A stretch of DNA of 64,000 nt from an uncultured Pelagibacteraceae bacterium (GCA_902552185.1 CACDFZ010000002.1:62001-126000), one strand, 5' to 3'. Counted from the stretch's first letter, positions 20,907-28,135 are shown. Numbers and translations: made by a program. The notes: a model not told the origin generated them from the sequence alone.

Positions 20907-23546
20907 TTATTTTTTATCTTTGAATACTGGGATTATTTCTTCAAAAGAATTTGGTGTAATGCCTAATGAATCCCATTCTTCTTGCTTTACATAAAGATGT
21001 TTGTAAATTTTTCCTGTTGATAGAGTTGCATCTTCACACCACTGTTTGAGTCTTTCAATTTTTCTGGGATCATCCAAATTTTCTGCACCTTTTGTTTCTA
21101 CAATAAATCTCTCACCGTTATTTAAATGAATTACAAAATCAGGATAATAATTACTTATGCCTCCCTCGTGATTTATATAAGTCATTTTAAAGTTTAACTG
21201 CATATAATTTTTTATGAATTTTTTTACATCGATTGCAGCATCTAAAAAACCTGCAAATAATAACTCAAAATGACTGTCACCTACTATTTTATTGAATACA
21301 GTTTTCTTAGCAGGAAGATATTCTTTTGTTTTAGGTATACTAAAAGTTTTTTGATTACTTACTTTTATATAATTTTGCACTTCTGTGCTTCCTGTATCAA
21401 CTACAGTTAGTTTGTTGATGTATTTTTTAAAAGTTTCTCTTATTATTAATCTAACATTAGTCTCACTTAAATTCCTTGCTATATTTGGATTTTCTAATTC
21501 TACTTTTTCTGCAAATAATTTTTCTTGTAAAAATTCTTTTATTTTTCCATATAAAATATCTTGTCCTCCATAAAGTCTAAGTTCAGTCATAATAGTTTTG
21601 GTAAAAAATGAAATTATTGAGGTTGCGTTTATATTTATATCATCCCTCATTTTTACCTCTTTAACTACTTTGTCATCAATAATTTCTCTAAAAAGAATAT
21701 TTTTTTGTTCTTCCGCAGTAAATTTTTTAATTTTAGCAGGATCAAATTTGAACTCACCTACATTTAGTTCTTCTAAATTTTTATATTCGCGAGAAATCCT
21801 TGGAGACAAAACTGGTATTTCAATGTCAAGTTCTTCAATATTTTTCTTTTTATCAATTTCAATAATTGTTGGACCAGATGGTTCTGAATCTCTACCCATT
21901 GATTTTTTTTCTAAAATGACTCCTTCAGATTTTATGCTTTCAACAAAATCTAAAAATGCCTCTGTGCCAACAACATTTAATTCTTCAGTAATATTTTGAC
22001 CAAAGTACATTCTTCGCAAACCTCTTCCTAATGCTTGTTCAGGCAATATATTTGATGTTGCGCTAAAGGGTCTCAAACCAACTACGGTAGTAACATTTTT
22101 AACATCCCAGCCTTCCTTTAGCATGAGAACAGATACAATTGCTTTAATCTTGTTATTATCACTATCAACTTTATTTGCTAACTCTCTTAAAATTTGAAGT
22201 TCTTTCTGACTTTTAGAGGAATTTCCTTCATCAATCTTTCCCTCTTTATTTGTGTGGATTACAAATGTGCTTTTTTTTAAAATTGGATAAGTATTTTCTA
22301 AATACCCTTTAACATCATCACAATTTTTTGTGTCATCAACCATAATAAATAAAAGTGCTTTCTTACCTAACTTTTTATGATTATTGTAATCCTGCTCCCA
22401 AACAGTAAAACCTAAATCAATATAATCTCTATATCTTTCAGAAAATTTAGATGAAGTTTTTTCCTCTAATTTTCCTCTGCTTGCTTCATCGGGTAATATA
22501 GGTGATTTAACAACTTTTTGCGCAATCGCCTCAACTAGTGGATAATCTGAAACAGTTTGAATAAAGATATGACCATTTTGATGCTTTGGAGTTGCCGTTA
22601 CGTCGATTTGTAATTGAAGTTTTGAATTTTTTTGAATTAGATTGTTATTAATATTTTCTATTGTTTTATTCCATGCAAGTTTTTTATCATGAACATGATG
22701 CGCCTCATCATTTAATACCACTAAATCATCAAGATTTTTTATAACATCTCTAACTAGAACTTTATTATCAGATATTTTTACAACAGGTTTTTCACCTAAA
22801 AAATAATCGATAGAATTGTTTTCGTCTATTTTTTCTGCTCTAGTTACAAATCTTTGTATGTTAGTGAGAAAAATATTTCCATTTCTTGATAAAGAACCTA
22901 CATTATCTTGAATATGAACTTTTGGATAAAAATTCCAATTTTTACCATCGTACTGATTAGGTGGAATTATAGGATCTTTATTAAATATACTCAGACCTTC
23001 AATGTCTACTTTTAATCTATCCAATACAATAGTGTTTGGCGCTAAAATAAGAAAATTTTTTGAGAGTTCAGAATTTTCATTAAATTCTTTATTAAAAAAA
23101 CACCAAGCAATTAATAAAGATAATACTTTTGTTTTTCCTGAACCAGTTGCTTGTTTAATTACTAAACGTAACCAATTTTCCTCAAACATTGAGTCAACGA
23201 GTATATTTGATGAGTCATATTTCAATAGTTCTGATGGCGATCTAATTTTTTGGTTCTCATAAAGGTAAATAATTGTCTCCACTGACTCTCTTTGAGCAAA
23301 GTAATATTGAAATCCATTAGGATGTTCAGAATTAAACCAATAGTTTAATAACGACTTAGATGTTTCGGTTATATTTGGATAACCCTCTTTTCTCCATTCA
23401 TTTACTTCTTTACGAATTTTATTAACAAGTGGTGGAAGCAGTTTGTCTCTACCTTTTTCACCTAATGCATCATTACCTGGAAACCATCTTAATTCTGGTT
23501 CAATAATCTCAAATGGGTTTTTAGGAAATTCTTTATTAAGTCCCAT
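20907..23546 (-). CDS. res: Type III restriction enzyme, Res subunit
   Basis: ATP-dependent restriction subunit of 879 residues that works with Mod. The SF2 helicase core has Walker A KQATGSGKTKV (about residues 131-141) and the DEAH box in VVLNDEAHHVHD; later ALGRGLRRMYF matches motif VI. The C-terminus holds a PD-(D/E)XK nuclease: Pro802-Asp803 in YYPDFVIHL, then Glu817-Thr-Lys819 in FIVETKGAEN. All catalytic motifs look intact and the frame is open, so the gene is probably functional. The start overlaps the mod stop by one base (TAATG), giving the normal mod-res order. Composition resembles the host's. Confidence 0.93.
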   Translation of the reverse strand: MGLNKEFPKNPFEIIEPELRWFPGNDALGEKGRDKLLPPLVNKIRKEVNEWRKEGYPNITETSKSLLNYWFNSEHPNGFQYYFAQRESVETIIYLYENQKIRSPSELLKYDSSNILVDSMFEENWLRLVIKQATGSGKTKVLSLLIAWCFFNKEFNENSELSKNFLILAPNTIVLDRLKVDIEGLSIFNKDPIIPPNQYDGKNWNFYPKVHIQDNVGSLSRNGNIFLTNIQRFVTRAEKIDENNSIDYFLGEKPVVKISDNKVLVRDVIKNLDDLVVLNDEAHHVHDKKLAWNKTIENINNNLIQKNSKLQLQIDVTATPKHQNGHIFIQTVSDYPLVEAIAQKVVKSPILPDEASRGKLEEKTSSKFSERYRDYIDLGFTVWEQDYNNHKKLGKKALLFIMVDDTKNCDDVKGYLENTYPILKKSTFVIHTNKEGKIDEGNSSKSQKELQILRELANKVDSDNNKIKAIVSVLMLKEGWDVKNVTTVVGLRPFSATSNILPEQALGRGLRRMYFGQNITEELNVVGTEAFLDFVESIKSEGVILEKKSMGRDSEPSGPTIIEIDKKKNIEELDIEIPVLSPRISREYKNLEELNVGEFKFDPAKIKKFTAEEQKNILFREIIDDKVVKEVKMRDDININATSIISFFTKTIMTELRLYGGQDILYGKIKEFLQEKLFAEKVELENPNIARNLSETNVRLIIRETFKKYINKLTVVDTGSTEVQNYIKVSNQKTFSIPKTKEYLPAKKTVFNKIVGDSHFELLFAGFLDAAIDVKKFIKNYMQLNFKMTYINHEGGISNYYPDFVIHLNNGERFIVETKGAENLDDPRKIERLKQWCEDATLSTGKIYKHLYVKQEEWDSLGITPNSFEEIIPVFKDKK

Positions 23547-25780
23547 TATAATTTTACCTCTAGAACTTTCATTGTATCATTTCCAAAAATATCAACTACT
23601 TTTACAGCAACTTTTGTTTTGCCTGATAATATTTCTTTCTCTGAAGATTTTAATTCTAACTTTTTATCTACTTCGTTTGATCTGAATGCCTGCCACTCAT
23701 TTTCAAAAATATAATTACCAGTCCATTCTTCCTCAATTTTTCCATCACTTGTTTTAAATTTTATGATCTCTGGTTTTGACTCATAATCAAAGTCAACAGA
23801 CCAATAATCTATCCAATCGTGCCATTTTTTTGTAAGAATATTTTCTTTTATAACTCCATTCTTATCTTTCTTTTTTTCTAATATTTGTCCATTCTCAACA
23901 ACTATTTTTGATTTTCCAGGTGAAAGATTTTCATCAATATTTATATTATCTTCATTATAAAATACGGCAAAGTCAGTCAGTTCTATTGATAGTTTTTTTC
24001 CTTTGAATTTTGGTTTAAATTCAATATAGGCAACGTCATGAAATTTCACCTCATCCCTTGAAACTATCCTTTTATCAAACACCTCCATTGGAATTTGTTT
24101 ATACGCAAGACTAATACCTTTTATTTTTGCTTCCTCTTGAATAGTTGGAAAGAGACCCATTTCATATTCAAAACCTAAAATATCTACATTTGTAATTTTG
24201 TTTTTTAAACATTCATCTATTACTTCTTCAACATGGTTTCTTGAGAGAGGTTGATTTATTGGACCAATTGATACAAAATTATTATTTTTTTTTCCATGTA
24301 TAGTTTTAAACCCATTAATTTCAACTGACTTATATGCTTCTAATATAAGTTTTTTAAACTCATATTCTTTTTTTTTTTTAATTTGAATTTTAATTTCATC
24401 TCTTTCAGTTTTACCATCATATATATAATGTTGCCTTTGGTATTTTCCTAAATTAAGTATTTCAAATGGTCTCCAGTTTTTTTCATTTTTCTTAAGATCT
24501 CTTTGAACTTGAATCATTCTTTTTCTAATCGTGTGAATAGAAAATTTTCCCAGATCTGAACAAATCCATTTCCTATTATTTTTTTCTGCTACTTCTGCAA
24601 GTACTCCAGAACCAGCAAAAAAATCACATATTAAATCATTTTCATTAGATGAAGATAAAATAATTCTTTCCAATAAAGAGGAGGGTTTCTCAGTTGGATA
24701 TCTAGGAGAGGATACTCTTTTAATTTCATCCCATAAGTTATAAATTGGAGCGCCCTCATCATCATTTGGTCTTAATTTTCTAAATGGCGCACCACTCGAA
24801 CTCCATCCGAGATTTCCTTTTTTGTCTAATTCCTCAAGATTTTTTTTTTCAAGTCTCCATCCCCATTGGGGTGGAGTAAAACCTTTATACTCATAAACTA
24901 GTGTTGGTCTTGGACCTACTGATTTGGACCTAAGTATTGGACCAGGATAATATCTGCCATACTTATCTTCTTTATTATATTTTTCCAATAATTCATCTTC
25001 TGAGAGTTTTTTTTTAACTCTTGCAATTTCTAAATTATAATTTTTTGTCTTTGAAAAAACTAGAATTGTATCTGTTGCGACTCCAAAGTGTCTTTCTTTA
25101 AATTGAGAACCTTTGGGATTATTTGTTCTTTTCCAAATTATTTCATTGATAAAATTTTCTTTTCCAAAAACTTCTTCAAGTATCAATCTTAAGGATGCAT
25201 TAAGTCTGTAATCACAATGTATATAAATTAAACCGGTTTCAGCAAGCAAGTCTTTCATTAATTTGATTCTTTCGAATATCATTGCAAGAAAAGAATCTTC
25301 TCCTCTTCCCCATGTATCTCTGTAAGCAATTTGTTCTAATATATTTGGTTTTTTTTCGTATGAGGTTTCACCTATTTCTACGTTCATAGAAAAATCTGCC
25401 CCAACATCAAAAGGAGGGTCAATATATATAAGTTTAATTCCACCTTGCTTTTCAATTTCATCTCGCATTACCCCATTTTTTAAAGAGGAGAGGATATATT
25501 TATTGTCACCCCAAATTAACTTATTTGTCCAACCGCTTTCTTTTTTTCCTCCAAATAAAGAACCTTGTGCTATTTTAACCTTCTCTGTCCTTGGTTCATC
25601 AACTTGTTCTATTATTTGAAATGGCAAATCTATATTTGTAACATCATCTGATTTGCCATTCCAATTTAGTTCAACTTGCTTATTTTGATCAAATAATAAA
25701 AATCTATATTTTTCAGGTAAATTCTTACCCTCCTCTATGAGTTTTACTACATCTCTTTTTTCATTATCTGTTAATTTCAT
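23546..25780 (-). CDS. mod: Type III DNA methyltransferase, Mod subunit
   Basis: N6-adenine DNA methyltransferase that also supplies sequence recognition for the Type III complex. In the 744-residue protein the catalytic DPPF (121-124, in LIYIDPPFDVGADF) precedes the AdoMet-binding FAGSG (388-392, in ICDFFAGSGVLAEVA), the beta-class order, with the target-recognition region between them (about 215-345). YPTEKPSSLLERII (361-374) is the motif X-like segment. The long C-terminal part (about 430-744) is typical of Type III Mod and probably contacts Res. The promoter region lies beside the right-hand CACGAAGTTT cluster. The recognition sequence cannot be predicted from this alone. Confidence 0.94.
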   Translation of the reverse strand: MKLTDNEKRDVVKLIEEGKNLPEKYRFLLFDQNKQVELNWNGKSDDVTNIDLPFQIIEQVDEPRTEKVKIAQGSLFGGKKESGWTNKLIWGDNKYILSSLKNGVMRDEIEKQGGIKLIYIDPPFDVGADFSMNVEIGETSYEKKPNILEQIAYRDTWGRGEDSFLAMIFERIKLMKDLLAETGLIYIHCDYRLNASLRLILEEVFGKENFINEIIWKRTNNPKGSQFKERHFGVATDTILVFSKTKNYNLEIARVKKKLSEDELLEKYNKEDKYGRYYPGPILRSKSVGPRPTLVYEYKGFTPPQWGWRLEKKNLEELDKKGNLGWSSSGAPFRKLRPNDDEGAPIYNLWDEIKRVSSPRYPTEKPSSLLERIILSSSNENDLICDFFAGSGVLAEVAEKNNRKWICSDLGKFSIHTIRKRMIQVQRDLKKNEKNWRPFEILNLGKYQRQHYIYDGKTERDEIKIQIKKKKEYEFKKLILEAYKSVEINGFKTIHGKKNNNFVSIGPINQPLSRNHVEEVIDECLKNKITNVDILGFEYEMGLFPTIQEEAKIKGISLAYKQIPMEVFDKRIVSRDEVKFHDVAYIEFKPKFKGKKLSIELTDFAVFYNEDNINIDENLSPGKSKIVVENGQILEKKKDKNGVIKENILTKKWHDWIDYWSVDFDYESKPEIIKFKTSDGKIEEEWTGNYIFENEWQAFRSNEVDKKLELKSSEKEILSGKTKVAVKVVDIFGNDTMKVLEVKL

Positions 25781-25825
25781 AGTTATATTAAGAATAGCAT
25801 TTCATAATTAATTTAGAAAGAATTA

Positions 25826-25892
25826 CACGAAGTTGAAAGGCAAGAAATCGGCAAAATGAGCAAAACACTACACGAAGTTTTACACGAAGTTT
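25826..25892 (+). repeat. CACGAAGTTT repeats, right end of the restriction-modification cassette
   Basis: CACGAAGTT(G/T) begins at 25826, 25871 and 25883. The last two form a 22-base direct match, spacing included, with the pair at 20820-20841. The first lies about 45 bases upstream of the mod start. Being at both ends of the cassette, and downstream of res on the left, these are better explained as element-end sites than as mod operators. Confidence 0.75.
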
Positions 25893-25937
25893 TTGAAAAA
25901 GTGTTATATTCTGTATATTATTAATCAAGGGACGAGA

Positions 25938-25951
25938 AACAGAACGCCCCT
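25938..25951 (+). repeat. Partial core repeat, copy F
   Basis: AACAGAACGCCCCT matches the last 14 bases of the 23-base core before the variable end; the left part has diverged. It lies 140 bases before the perfect copy B, so it may be the remnant of an older junction. Confidence 0.55.
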
Positions 25952-26077
25952 GCGTATTGGCGTTAACACTTATTAATTCACAACTTTTTTTAAATAGATC
26001 ACAATACGATCACACCCAGCAAAGAAATAGCCGTTTTTTATGATCTAGAATTGTTGTATAACGTTAAAAGGTTAACG

Positions 26078-26101
26078 GCACCTGGCAACAGAACGCCCCT
26101 T
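26078..26101 (+). repeat. tmRNA-derived core repeat, copy B
   Basis: Exact 24-base match to the tmRNA 3' end; identity extends to 28 bases (26077-26104, ending TTTAC). It closes the restriction-modification cassette on the right. The gene-free stretch 25781-26115 holds this copy, copy F and the CACGAAGTTT cluster; I see no coding capacity there. Confidence 0.85.
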
Positions 26102-26115
26102 TACAAATAAAATAT

Positions 26116-26421
26116 ATGAGTGATAGAAGCGTTATAATAAGAAAATTTGAAAATCAAATTGCTTCATATTCAGATTATCTAAGTGAGACTTCAGATAAAA
26201 TTATGTATCGGGAATATATCACTCCAAAAAAAGGTAAAGAAATTATACCTGGAATGGAATATGAAGAGTACGTTGATATTGATAAGAAAAATTTAAACGG
26301 TATAACTTTTGATCAAATTCATGATTTTCTCAAAGATACAAAACCTGAGAACCGAATTGATAATCTTAAAAAGTTCTTAAAATTTAATAATATTTCATAT
26401 GAAACGGGTCTATGGAATTAA
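26116..26421 (+). CDS. Orphan 101-residue protein in its own cassette
   Basis: I do not recognise this protein. It is 101 residues, hydrophilic, with no signal peptide or membrane segment and no cysteines. It is rich in charged residues (MSDRSVIIRKFENQ...), has an acidic middle (GMEYEEYVDIDKK) and a helix-prone C-terminal third (DQIHDFLKDTKPENRIDNLKKF). The gene fills nearly the whole space between core copies B and C: it starts 14 bases after B and ends 6 bases before C. That makes it look like a single-gene cassette. No Shine-Dalgarno sequence is evident before the ATG. A defence, antitoxin or anti-restriction role is possible but purely contextual. Confidence 0.65.
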   Translation: MSDRSVIIRKFENQIASYSDYLSETSDKIMYREYITPKKGKEIIPGMEYEEYVDIDKKNLNGITFDQIHDFLKDTKPENRIDNLKKFLKFNNISYETGLWN

Positions 26422-26427
26422 TGTATA

Positions 26428-26451
26428 GCACCTGGCAACAGAACGCCCCTT
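26428..26451 (+). repeat. tmRNA-derived core repeat, copy C
   Basis: Exact 24-base copy, 350 bases after copy B. Flanks on both sides differ from the other copies, so the match is limited to the core. Confidence 0.85.
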
Positions 26452-26586
26452 GCAAATCTTCTAAAATATTAGGAAATATAATTAAAAATTTAGAATTATA
26501 AATTTTTGCCGCCCTATTGTCGCTCTTTCAAGTAAATTTAAAGTTTAATTTATTCAAATTTATTGTATTTTTGCTTAAAGTTCACG
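26452..26586. other. Gene-free spacer between core copies C and D
   Basis: 135 bases, AT-rich, with no open frame of useful length on either strand. A short GC-richer patch (GCCGCCCTATTGTCGCTC near 26507) stands out but I see no convincing hairpin. It could be a decayed cassette or carry a small RNA; nothing more can be supported. Confidence 0.5.
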
Positions 26587-26610
26587 GCACCTGGCAACAG
26601 AACGCCCCTT
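26587..26610 (+). repeat. tmRNA-derived core repeat, copy D
   Basis: Exact 24-base copy, 159 bases after copy C. The stretch from here to 26733 contains no gene; it holds an AT-rich region and a run of T near 26703-26712 that could help terminate transcription leaving the array on the plus strand. Confidence 0.85.
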
Positions 26611-26733
26611 ACTTGATTATGATATTAATACTTTAATTCATGCAAAAAATATTAAGAAAATATAGCCGTCCCCCACATAAACAATTTATCATTTTTAGGG
26701 CCTTTTTTTTTCATTTAAATTTTAAAAGTTTTT

Positions 26734-27300
26734 TTATTTTTTTTCATCCTCTGGTGACTGTTCTTCTTGAGGTTCAGATTTAACCTCCTCTTCGGTCGGC
26801 TGTTCTTCTTGAGGTTCAGGTTTTACTTCCTCTTCGGTCGGCTGTTCTTCTTGAGGTTCAGCTACGACTTCTTTTCTAAAATCTCTTCTAGGACTATCAG
26901 GTGTTCTAGTTACGCTTCTTGATGACAAATTATCTCGTTGTCTAAAATAAAAATAAGCACCTATCGAAATAACTAGTATTGAACCAAATATATATAGAGC
27001 TAACCTCAAATAATTTGTTCCCGAATCTTTCGAGCTATCTATTTCTTTACTTGCTTCTTGTGCTTTTGCTTCAGCTTGAGCCTTCGCTTCCGCTTGAGCT
27101 TGTGCTTCAGCTGCTGCTTTAGCTTCCGCTTCTGCCTGAGCTTGTGCTTCAGCTTTAACCTCCTCTTCAGTTGTTTTCGTTTCCGAAGATTCCTTTACAA
27201 TTACCTCTGTTTTTTTATTTCCCTCACTAACTTCAGGTTCAGTATTGAAAACTCCAGTTGCTAAAATAACTGAGACTAAAGCAACAAGTAATAAATTCAT
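26734..27300 (-). CDS. Repeat-rich single-pass membrane protein, function unknown
   Basis: 188-residue protein not recognisable as a known family. An N-terminal hydrophobic segment (1-20) looks like a signal peptide or anchor. It is followed by an Ala/Gln/Glu/Lys low-complexity helix (about 48-85, AEAQAQAEAEAK-type, TolA-like), one membrane helix (97-119, LRLALYIFGSILVISIGAYF) and a C-terminal tail with 14-residue acidic repeats (EPQEEQPTEEEVK). The DNA repeat unit is 42 bases (26758, 26800, 26842), so copy number may vary. The gene lies between core copies D and E, in the outermost cassette. A structural or surface-linked role is a guess from composition only. Confidence 0.7.
   Translation of the reverse strand: MNLLLVALVSVILATGVFNTEPEVSEGNKKTEVIVKESSETKTTEEEVKAEAQAQAEAEAKAAAEAQAQAEAKAQAEAKAQEASKEIDSSKDSGTNYLRLALYIFGSILVISIGAYFYFRQRDNLSSRSVTRTPDSPRRDFRKEVVAEPQEEQPTEEEVKPEPQEEQPTEEEVKSEPQEEQSPEDEKK
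26758..26866. repeat. 42-base tandem repeat inside the membrane-protein gene
   Basis: Units begin at 26758, 26800 and 26842 with CTGTTCTTCTTGAGGTTCAG, about 2.6 copies, nearly identical. Each encodes 14 residues, so gain or loss of a unit keeps the frame. Confidence 0.8.
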
Positions 27301-27331
27301 AATTTACTATCTTATCACAAAGTCACTCGTA

Positions 27332-27445
27332 ATGACTCGTAATTTTCTTCAGTTTCTGTGTTTTGCAATCATGACTTTGGTGCTATTTAAGGATTCTAGA
27401 GACTGGATTAAGGGAACCTGGCAACAATGGGTTAAAAGCACCTGA
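27332..27445 (+). CDS. Possible 37-residue membrane microprotein
   Basis: Open frame from the ATG at 27332. It encodes a hydrophobic segment (FLQFLCFAIMTLVLF) followed by KDSRDWIKGTWQQWVKST. The hydrophobic helix plus Trp-rich polar tail resembles a real small membrane protein. Its stop codon falls inside degraded core copy E, and the stretch coding GTWQQW overlaps a second weak core-like sequence (27412-27430). No clear ribosome-binding site is visible, so coding status is uncertain. Confidence 0.35.
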   Translation: MTRNFLQFLCFAIMTLVLFKDSRDWIKGTWQQWVKST

Positions 27446-27460
27446 AAACAAAACGCCCCT
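27438..27460 (+). repeat. tmRNA-derived core repeat, degraded copy E
   Basis: Matches the 23-base core with three changes (GCACCTGAAAACAAAACGCC then CCT). All three are changes to A. It is the last copy and would mark the right end of the array, after which the conserved chromosome resumes. Confidence 0.75.
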
Positions 27461-27512
27461 ATTAATTAAATAGTCGCATTGATTAAAATGGATTTTAATT
27501 TAAGTTTAAAAA

Positions 27513-27632
27513 ATGGAATTAATTTTTATTATAGTAGCATTATTTTTGATTTATTATCTTTTAAGACCAACGTCGAAAGAGGAATTAAAGCGATTTAAAA
27601 ATAAAGATAATTGGTCAAATATGGGTTTTTAA
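27513..27632 (+). CDS. Possible 39-residue membrane microprotein
   Basis: ATG at 27513, stop at 27630-27632. The product starts MELIFIIVALFLIYYLLRP and continues with a polar tail ending NKDNWSNMGF: one membrane helix with a cytoplasmic Lys-rich segment. It lies just outside the right end of the array and converges with the small frame on the other strand. Too short for family assignment; the clean helix-plus-tail layout favours a real gene. Confidence 0.45.
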   Translation: MELIFIIVALFLIYYLLRPTSKEELKRFKNKDNWSNMGF

Positions 27633-27709
27633 AATATATATTTATCTCCTAGATAAAGTAATAAACCAATTGCAATTCCAGTTAATATCCAAAAAAACTT
27701 ATCTCTCAT
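27629..27709 (-). CDS. Possible 26-residue membrane microprotein coupled to the MazG-like gene
   Basis: ATG at 27707-27709 overlaps the end of the MazG-like gene (AATGAGAGATAA), which suggests coupled translation. The product MRDKFFWILTGIAIGLLLYL plus GDKYIF is one membrane helix. Function unknown. The coupling and composition support it, but a frame this short is not proof of a gene. Confidence 0.4.
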   Translation of the reverse strand: MRDKFFWILTGIAIGLLLYLGDKYIF

Positions 27710-28076
27710 TAACAAACTTTTCTAGGTTTGGTTTGAAATAATTTGGACCTTTCATTACTTTGCCGAATTCGTTGTAAATTGGTTTGCCATCTTTGCCAAG
27801 TTTACTCATATTAGAATTTTGTACTTCATCAAAGCACTTATCTAAGTTGATCCCAAAAGCATGACCAGCTCCATAGGTTACGTAAAGTATGTCAGTCAAC
27901 GCGTCCGCGACCTCTTTGATGTCTCTGTCCTTCAAGGCAATTTTAAATTCCTCTAATTCTTCAGCTATTAAGTCGTATCTTAGATTTACAATTTTTTCTT
28001 CTGGAAATTTAGCTTTATTTTTAACCTCTTGTCCAAATGTTTTCATAAACTTTCCAACTTTTTCAAAATTACTCAT
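27699..28076 (-). CDS. MazG-like nucleotide pyrophosphohydrolase
   Basis: 125-residue all-alpha NTP pyrophosphohydrolase (MazG/PRA-PH superfamily). The metal-binding pattern is clear: EELEEF (about residues 38-43) followed by EVADALTDILYVTYGAG (about 55-71), i.e. ExxE then xxD...D. Members hydrolyse (d)NTPs or phosphoribosyl-ATP to the monophosphate and pyrophosphate; the exact substrate is unknown, house-cleaning is likely. A GGCGGAAAT sequence just before the ATG at 28076 may be its ribosome-binding site. It is divergent from fumC. Confidence 0.85.
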   Translation of the reverse strand: MSNFEKVGKFMKTFGQEVKNKAKFPEEKIVNLRYDLIAEELEEFKIALKDRDIKEVADALTDILYVTYGAGHAFGINLDKCFDEVQNSNMSKLGKDGKPIYNEFGKVMKGPNYFKPNLEKFVNER

Positions 28077-28135
28077 ATTTCCGCCTTTATATTTTTTTAA
28101 TTTAAATATAAATATAATATATCAAAGAATCATAT

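Larger units (their letters stand above)
20749..27461 (+). mobile_element. Tandem cassette array at the tmRNA 3' end, no integrase
   Basis: From the tmRNA 3' end to 27461, four exact copies of a 24-base core (20749, 26078, 26428, 26587), one copy with three mismatches (27438) and one partial copy (25938) lie in direct orientation. They divide the DNA into segments: a Type III restriction-modification cassette, a one-gene cassette, a gene-free spacer, and a cassette with a membrane protein and a microprotein. Each downstream copy keeps only the 3' portion of the tmRNA, as expected of right-end attachment sites after repeated insertion into a gene end. No recombinase, integrase or transposase gene is present. 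I infer accretion of islands by a recombinase acting in trans, or a fossil array. Confidence 0.72.

Noticed and set aside
21598..21999. 133-codon open frame opposite res
   Set aside because: Antisense to an intact res gene; Ser/Phe-rich product typical of reading the complement of Lys/Glu-rich AT-rich coding sequence.
25826..25892. CACGAAGTTT as operator of a controller protein for mod
   Set aside because: No controller gene is present and an identical pair of repeats lies at the far end, downstream of res, so element-end sites explain both clusters better. Not fully excluded.
27058..27264. Cys/Phe/Ser-rich 68-codon frame opposite the repeat-rich membrane protein
   Set aside because: Product of reading the low-complexity Ala/Glu/Gln coding repeat backwards; no independent support.
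20749..27461. CRISPR array
   Set aside because: Copies are few, spaced 159 to 5329 bases apart, contain genes between them, and derive from the tmRNA. There are no uniform spacers and no cas genes.
20749..27461. Integron with attC sites
   Set aside because: The repeats match the tmRNA 3' end and lack the paired inverted structure of attC sites; no integron integrase is present.
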